A model generated the notes under the pieces. It was not told the origin of the DNA. It searched no databases and was given only the letters and a program-made list of their open reading frames with translations. A program made the position numbers and the translations under genes. From Mesostigma viride (Eukaryota > Streptophyta > Mesostigmatophyceae > Mesostigmatales > Mesostigmataceae): a stretch of 64,000 bases of DNA. Shown here in pieces: positions 59,705 to 64,000 of this stretch (position 1 is the first letter of the stretch; each line of letters opens with the position of its first letter). The stretch spans positions 157,501 to 221,500 of the forward strand of contig RPFO01001075.1 in assembly GCA_009746045.1 (NCBI GenBank), in the 5' to 3' direction.

Positions 59705-59935
59705 ATGCCGACGCTAGGCAAAGACCCTTGTAAGAAGTACGCGTGTGCGATCCAGACGTGCTTGTCGGACAATGATTTTATGATCGAACGCTGCCAAGAA
59801 ACAGTGGAAGCTCTGAGGCAGTGCTGTGGTGAAAAACAGAACGCTGGCAGTGTGCACTGTGCCGCTCTACCGCCGGCAGAGAAAGGTCCGGACAACGCTC
59901 CCAAGCCAATCGCGACAAATTCTCGCAAGAGCTGA
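59705..59935 (+). CDS. CMC4: CMC4-like twin CX9C mitochondrial protein
   Basis: 76 aa from the ATG at 59705 (MPTLGKDPCKKYACAIQTC). Cys9/Cys19 and Cys30/Cys40 form two CX9C motifs, with extra Cys at 14, 41 and 52, the arrangement of CMC4 (about 68 aa in animals, where DPCQKQACEIQKCL is the corresponding start). The frame is open further upstream, but the family length and the DPC start favour 59705. Twin CX9C proteins are imported into the mitochondrial intermembrane space and oxidised by Mia40. CMC4 function is poorly known and possibly linked to respiratory-complex biogenesis. Single exon. The Pro/Lys/Ser-rich C-terminus is variable. Confidence 0.85.
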   Translation: MPTLGKDPCKKYACAIQTCLSDNDFMIERCQETVEALRQCCGEKQNAGSVHCAALPPAEKGPDNAPKPIATNSRKS

Positions 59936-60877
59936 GTTTTCAACAAAGAAAAAAAGCTTTTGCACGGGAGGTGCGCTATATATTCTCCGCCCTGAGCGTT
60001 TCCAATCACTTTTGTGCACGTGCCTGCCTCAAGTACACGCGTCGTTGACATCTGCCCCCGGTCATGTTGCGGCTGCCTTCCCTGTCGGCTAGCCTCCAAG
60101 CTTGTCTGGCTACCAGGCTCTGCCAGACGTGTTGTTTTTCTCTGCATGCATGCTACTTGCTTGCATACGGTTGTGGCCAAAGAACTTCACCGTCCTCCAA
60201 TTTGCCAGGGTACGGGCATGGGGCTGCAGCCCTTGAACAGCGCTCTATGCCACGCTCCCAATCTGCTGCCGCCGTGTGGTGTGCATCTGCGCAAGGAAAC
60301 AGCTACGTCGGCTGCCTGTGTGCTTTGTAGACGCGCCCAGCAGCACTTGCACCTTTGTCACCCTGCCATACACGTGGCCCTGGTGTGCAACTGGTCATGT
60401 CATAGCACGTGGCATAGCACGTGGCATGGCACATGTCATAGCACATGGCTTGGTATATGGCATGGCACACAACTCCACTTGGCGCACGCTCGTACGGCAC
60501 CCGTCCTGGTCGCACTTGTTGGCGCTCGTCCGCTCATGCTGCTGCCAACCCCCACGCCCACATGGCGTTTTCCAGCGTCGATAGCACCAGAGCCCTGAAT
60601 AGGACTAGGCTGCGGGTACACGCGCTGCCCCAGTACCTCGCCGCCGTACCGGTCGTGCCCTCGTGCTAGGGTAGGCACATACGCGCACTGTACCCTTGCC
60701 TCCACTATAGCCACGCTCACATCGTACTCTTGCTCGTGTACCCCAAGCTCACGTCTGGCCCTGGTCCATGGTTTGCTCTTGCTCCTGTTGCACCCGAATG
60801 CTGCCATATGCCACACAGGTAGCAACCTGCCGCTGTCCCCATTGCGACTGGCACCCGTCACCCTCCCCCCTGGCACC
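59936..60877. other. intergenic stretch between CMC4 and PMK
   Basis: A short 12-bp repeat (GCATAGCACGTG, GCATGGCACATG) lies at about 60,405-60,470. No gene is supported. The 105 bp before 60,878 are open in frame with PMK. Confidence 0.5.
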
Positions 60878-63548
60878 ATGGTCCCCACCATCGTCTCGGC
60901 GCCGGGAAAGGTGCTGGTCACGGGGGCCTACCTGGTGCTGGAGGCGCCACACGCAGGCCTCGTGCTGTCAACTAGCGCACGCTTCTACGCCGCCGCGTCC
61001 CCCCTGGATGTCGACGCGGGGGAGCAGGTACCAGGCTCTGTTGTGGTACAGGTACAGAGGGTTGTACGATGGTACAGGGCAGGTACCAGGCTCCGTCGTG
61101 CTCGCCCCGTGGCAGTTGCCCGCGCACGTCGCGTATCGCGTATCGCGCATGCAGGCCTGGCAAGGGGGCTATCCGCAAGTTGCCAGCGTAGGTGGCTATC
61201 GGCTATCTGCAACGGTGGCTGTGGCCGCCCGTGCATGCGCATGTCGCTCGGGCCTTGTCCAAGGCCATGTGTCAGCCGTGACGGCACAAGGCGGTGTCAG
61301 GGCCTGTCATGCTTAACCTGTCATGAAATTGTGTCTGTGCAGCCCTCGCTTGAAGTGGACACCGCGCGCACTGCCCCTACACCCACCATCCCTCGCCTCT
61401 ACCATGCTTAACCTGCTAGACCACCCACCCACCCACCCACCCACCCACCCACCCACCCACCCACCCACCCACCCACCCACCCACCCACCCACCCACCCAC
61501 CCATCGGTCCCCCCTGCGTTCCCACTGGGGGTGTTCCCACAGCAAGCGTCCTCCCTGGGAAGTGGGAGGCCCCTGCTGTGATGAGGCGCTGTGATGCTGG
61601 TGCCGCCCAGTTGTGCTGCAACCTGTGTCACTTATATAATGTATATAGATATTGGTTGTGTTGCGTCGCGCATGCCGTGTAGAAGTGAGGATTCTGATCT
61701 TCCATGTACATCATGGTAGTTTATGTTATAACGATCATGTTGTCCGGTTGCCTCCCCTTGCCACCTGCGAACACATGGGGCCCAGAAGCGGGGCTGTCCC
61801 GTGCAAGGCCCCTATGCTAGCAGGTTGGTTTTACCCGCCCATGCCACGACTGGCTGCCTTCCGCTGGATTGCCATCAGCATCTGGCTTAATCAAAGTCCA
61901 TGGATGGCCATAGATGCGGGTGGCCGGTGCGTGCATGACTGCGCTTGTCATGGCGCCCACAATGGCTGACCCTGGGCATGCCTGCGCTCTGCTGTGGTGT
62001 GCATTCATCCCCCACATCGGCTGCGGTACCTCCATCGCCCATGATGTTGCAAACCATCATGGGATTTGTGGGCAAGCCGTGCCAGGTGCCAGCAGTAGTG
62101 GAGGTGGTGTCCCCTCAGCTGGGCCAGACCATGCGCTATCGCGTGGACATAACACCCGCTCCCACAGCTGGCGAACCAGCCATGTCTTCCGCTAGCGCCA
62201 CCGCTAGCGTGTCACTCCGCAGTGAGGATGGCACGCCCGGCAGGTGAGTGCGTTGGGGAGTGTGGCGGAGCCGCATGTTCTCACGGAGGTTACATATGCC
62301 AGCATCCCGTTTCACACCTGCCCACAATAAAGGGGGGGGGTCTCTCTTGATGGGTGCAACTAGGGATGTGGCCTACATGATGGGCTCCCTTTGGTTGATA
62401 GCAATCAGGGGGGGGGGGGGGGGGGAGATGCGTGGTTGCATTTGCTGCTACCATTAGCCCTGCATGGTTCCTATTTATATGGACGGCTGACTCGCTTGGA
62501 TTGCTTCACCCTCTCTGTTGTCTTGACAGGTGCGATTCCGCTCCGCCCTCATCAGGGATTCCACGCATCGCCGCTCCTCCCTCCCCCTTGAATGACTTCT
62601 GGATGTTCAGCGTCGGTGTCCCGGGAATATCTTGGATCTGGTGGCGATGTCGAACTGCCCCACGCAGTAGCTTGTCTTTGAACTTTGATTCACATCATCT
62701 TGCCCTCCTTTGGCTCCTGTCGCTATTGACCAGGGCAAATGAAATCTGTCCATCCGATGTCCCCCCCTTTCCCCCCCTCATCATGCCCACCCACCCCTTC
62801 CCTCATCATCCCCCCCCCCCCCCCCCCCAATCCCCAGCCCCTACATTGCCCACGCGGTCGCCTGCGCACTCAACGCGGCGCTACTGATGAAGAAGGGACA
62901 GGTGGACGAGGGCATGCTGAGGGAGCTGCTGGCAGAAGCCACGTGCGACACTCACCCCAACGGCAGCGCGGGTGAGGCTGCGGGCGCTAGCATTAGCAGC
63001 AGAGCCGACCCCAGCGACATTATGCGTAAGGGAGCGAGATGTCCTTACCATGTTTGCGTACTGTAGAAACCACTGTACTTCCTTGACCCTGTTTGCGTAC
63101 TGTTTCAACCACGTACCCACAGAGTAGGACCCCATGGCTTGCATTATTTGCGCCGGGATGATGTTCTCGTCCCCGAGCACCGCGCAGGCGCATGAGCCCA
63201 AGCCGGGACGGCCCCACAGCACCTCCGGGTTGTGCCGCATGTCCTCTCATGGGATACAGGGCTTGTTTTCCTGCATGCCTTGTTTGTGGCACATGTCCTG
63301 TTTTGCCACACGTCTGTTTCGCCACATGTGGTCCTGTGGACGGGCACCCTGGCTGGGCCCCGCTCTCAACAGGCGCCCGTTTCGGCCTGTTCGTGCGCAG
63401 CCGCGCTTTGACAAACAAACTCTAGCGACACAACAGCCAAGTGCGCTAACCGCCGTGTGCGTGGCTCTCTCTCCTCTCCCTCCCCTGCGTGGTAGGTCTC
63501 CGGATGGTGGTTGCGGGGGACAACGACTTCTACTCCCAGAGAGCCGAG
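60878..63548 (+). CDS. PMK: phosphomevalonate kinase, N-terminal half (continues beyond the window)
   Basis: Exons 60878-61027, 62086-62243, 62838-63025 and 63496-63548 join in phase. Exon 1 encodes MVPTIVSAPGKVLVTGAYLV then LEAPHAGLVLSTSARFYA, the N-terminal GHMP segment of plant PMK. Exon 2 carries VVSPQLGQTMRYRV, exon 3 PYIAHAVACALNAALL and exon 4 LRMVVAGDNDFYSQRAE, all in the plant order (compare SPQL, FVEHAIQYAIAAA, SNDFYS). The ATP-binding GLGSSAA motif and the C-terminal domain should follow to the right. The enzyme phosphorylates mevalonate-5-phosphate to the diphosphate in the mevalonate pathway to isoprenoids. An in-frame upstream stretch from 60,773 (hydrophobic start, no ATG) is probably untranslated, but a targeting extension is possible. 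Confidence 0.92.
61421..61502 (+). repeat. (CCCA)n microsatellite in PMK intron 1
   Basis: About 20 uninterrupted ACCC units, the same motif class (GGGT) as the start of the array at 24,577. Confidence 0.95.
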
Positions 63549-64000
63549 GTGAGGGCCGGGGGGGGAGTGTCGGCACCGTTTTGATGCAGCCTTGTCGCTT
63601 GGGGGCTTGCTGTTTTGATACTAGTGCAGTATAGCATTTGTTTTGCCTTTAGTTTTGCCCTTGTCGTTGCCTTTGGTAGCCACTGCCGGCGCGCTTGCGT
63701 GTCCGCTTGCACGGCAACCGCAGTCTCGCCACACAGCGCATGGCAAAAACCTCCGGCGTTCTAGAGCTACTTGTGCATGCACCCATGTGTTGCTAACCTC
63801 CGCATTCATCTGGTTGTCTTTGTGAATGACATGCTGACCGCAGTGACCTGCCAGCGCCCCCTCCATCGTGGCCCTCTCGGTGCTTGTCTCTCAAATCCCG
63901 GCCATCTTTGTCATTGCCCCTTGTGTCGGTCCCCCCCTTGCTCTCGATGTGTTTGGTACTAGTTCATGCCACAAGAGCCCAGCCATGCCCCCTTGTGTCG
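63549..64000 (+). other. PMK intron 4 (running off the window)
   Basis: Starts with GTGAGG. No continuation of the PMK protein (the GLGSSAA region) is found up to the window end, so the next exon lies beyond. Confidence 0.6.

Noticed and set aside
62521..62630. Extra PMK exon after TTGACAG
   Set aside because: Joining exon 2 directly to the exon at 62838 keeps the phase and the family sequence; the Pro/Ser-rich translation here has no counterpart in PMK.

Overview
The window is nuclear DNA of a photosynthetic eukaryote of the green lineage. Its genes have many introns (mostly GT-AG, 70 bp to about 3 kb). The recognisable products are plant-type: glucuronokinase, a C2/EF-hand phosphatidylserine decarboxylase, a plant-like phosphomevalonate kinase and a DnaJ-type zinc-finger protein. 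The presence of phosphomevalonate kinase matters because the cytosolic mevalonate pathway is generally considered lost in core chlorophyte algae. With the very large, repeat-stuffed introns, this makes an early streptophyte alga (Mesostigma- or Chlorokybus-like) my best guess. That is inference; no species-specific marker was seen.

Layout. 0-4.6 kb: a short unknown gene (-) and a BCP1/BCCIP-family gene (+). 4.6-12.7 kb: a graveyard of one LINE family (5' UTR, ORF1, ORF2 C-terminus and 3' tails in both orientations). One LINE ORF1 is split by an unclassified 1,246-bp element made of two 584-bp units bounded by 78-bp palindromes, with a 5-bp target duplication. 14.4-18.0 kb: a three-exon ParA/MinD-like ATPase with a hAT element in intron 2. 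18.2-19.2 kb: more LINE debris. 19.4-23.4 kb: a HUH-endonuclease (Replitron-like) mobile element on the - strand, itself broken by a second hAT element. 24.5-30.7 kb: tubulin cofactor B (-), eight exons. 32.0-41.1 kb: phosphatidylserine decarboxylase (+), nine exons, divergent from TBCB. 43.2-52.5 kb: glucuronokinase (+), six exons including a 24-nt microexon; the last intron holds a piggyBac-like element. 53.3-55.2 kb: LINE remains. 55.2-58.1 kb: DnaJ-type zinc-finger protein (-). 58.8-59.4 kb: two small TA-flanked MITE-like elements. 59.7 kb: CMC4. 60.9 kb to the end: phosphomevalonate kinase (+), cut off by the window edge.

No operons or shared pathways link the genes in an obvious way, although two GHMP-superfamily kinases (glucuronokinase and phosphomevalonate kinase) lie within 8 kb. 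The introns of TBCB, PSD, GLCAK and PMK each contain long tandem arrays (tetranucleotides, CCCTC, CAT/CAC, 18-, 27- and 35-bp minisatellites). These generate many spurious long open frames that are not genes. Exon boundaries were deduced by eye from splice consensus plus continuity with remembered family sequences; no alignment was run.
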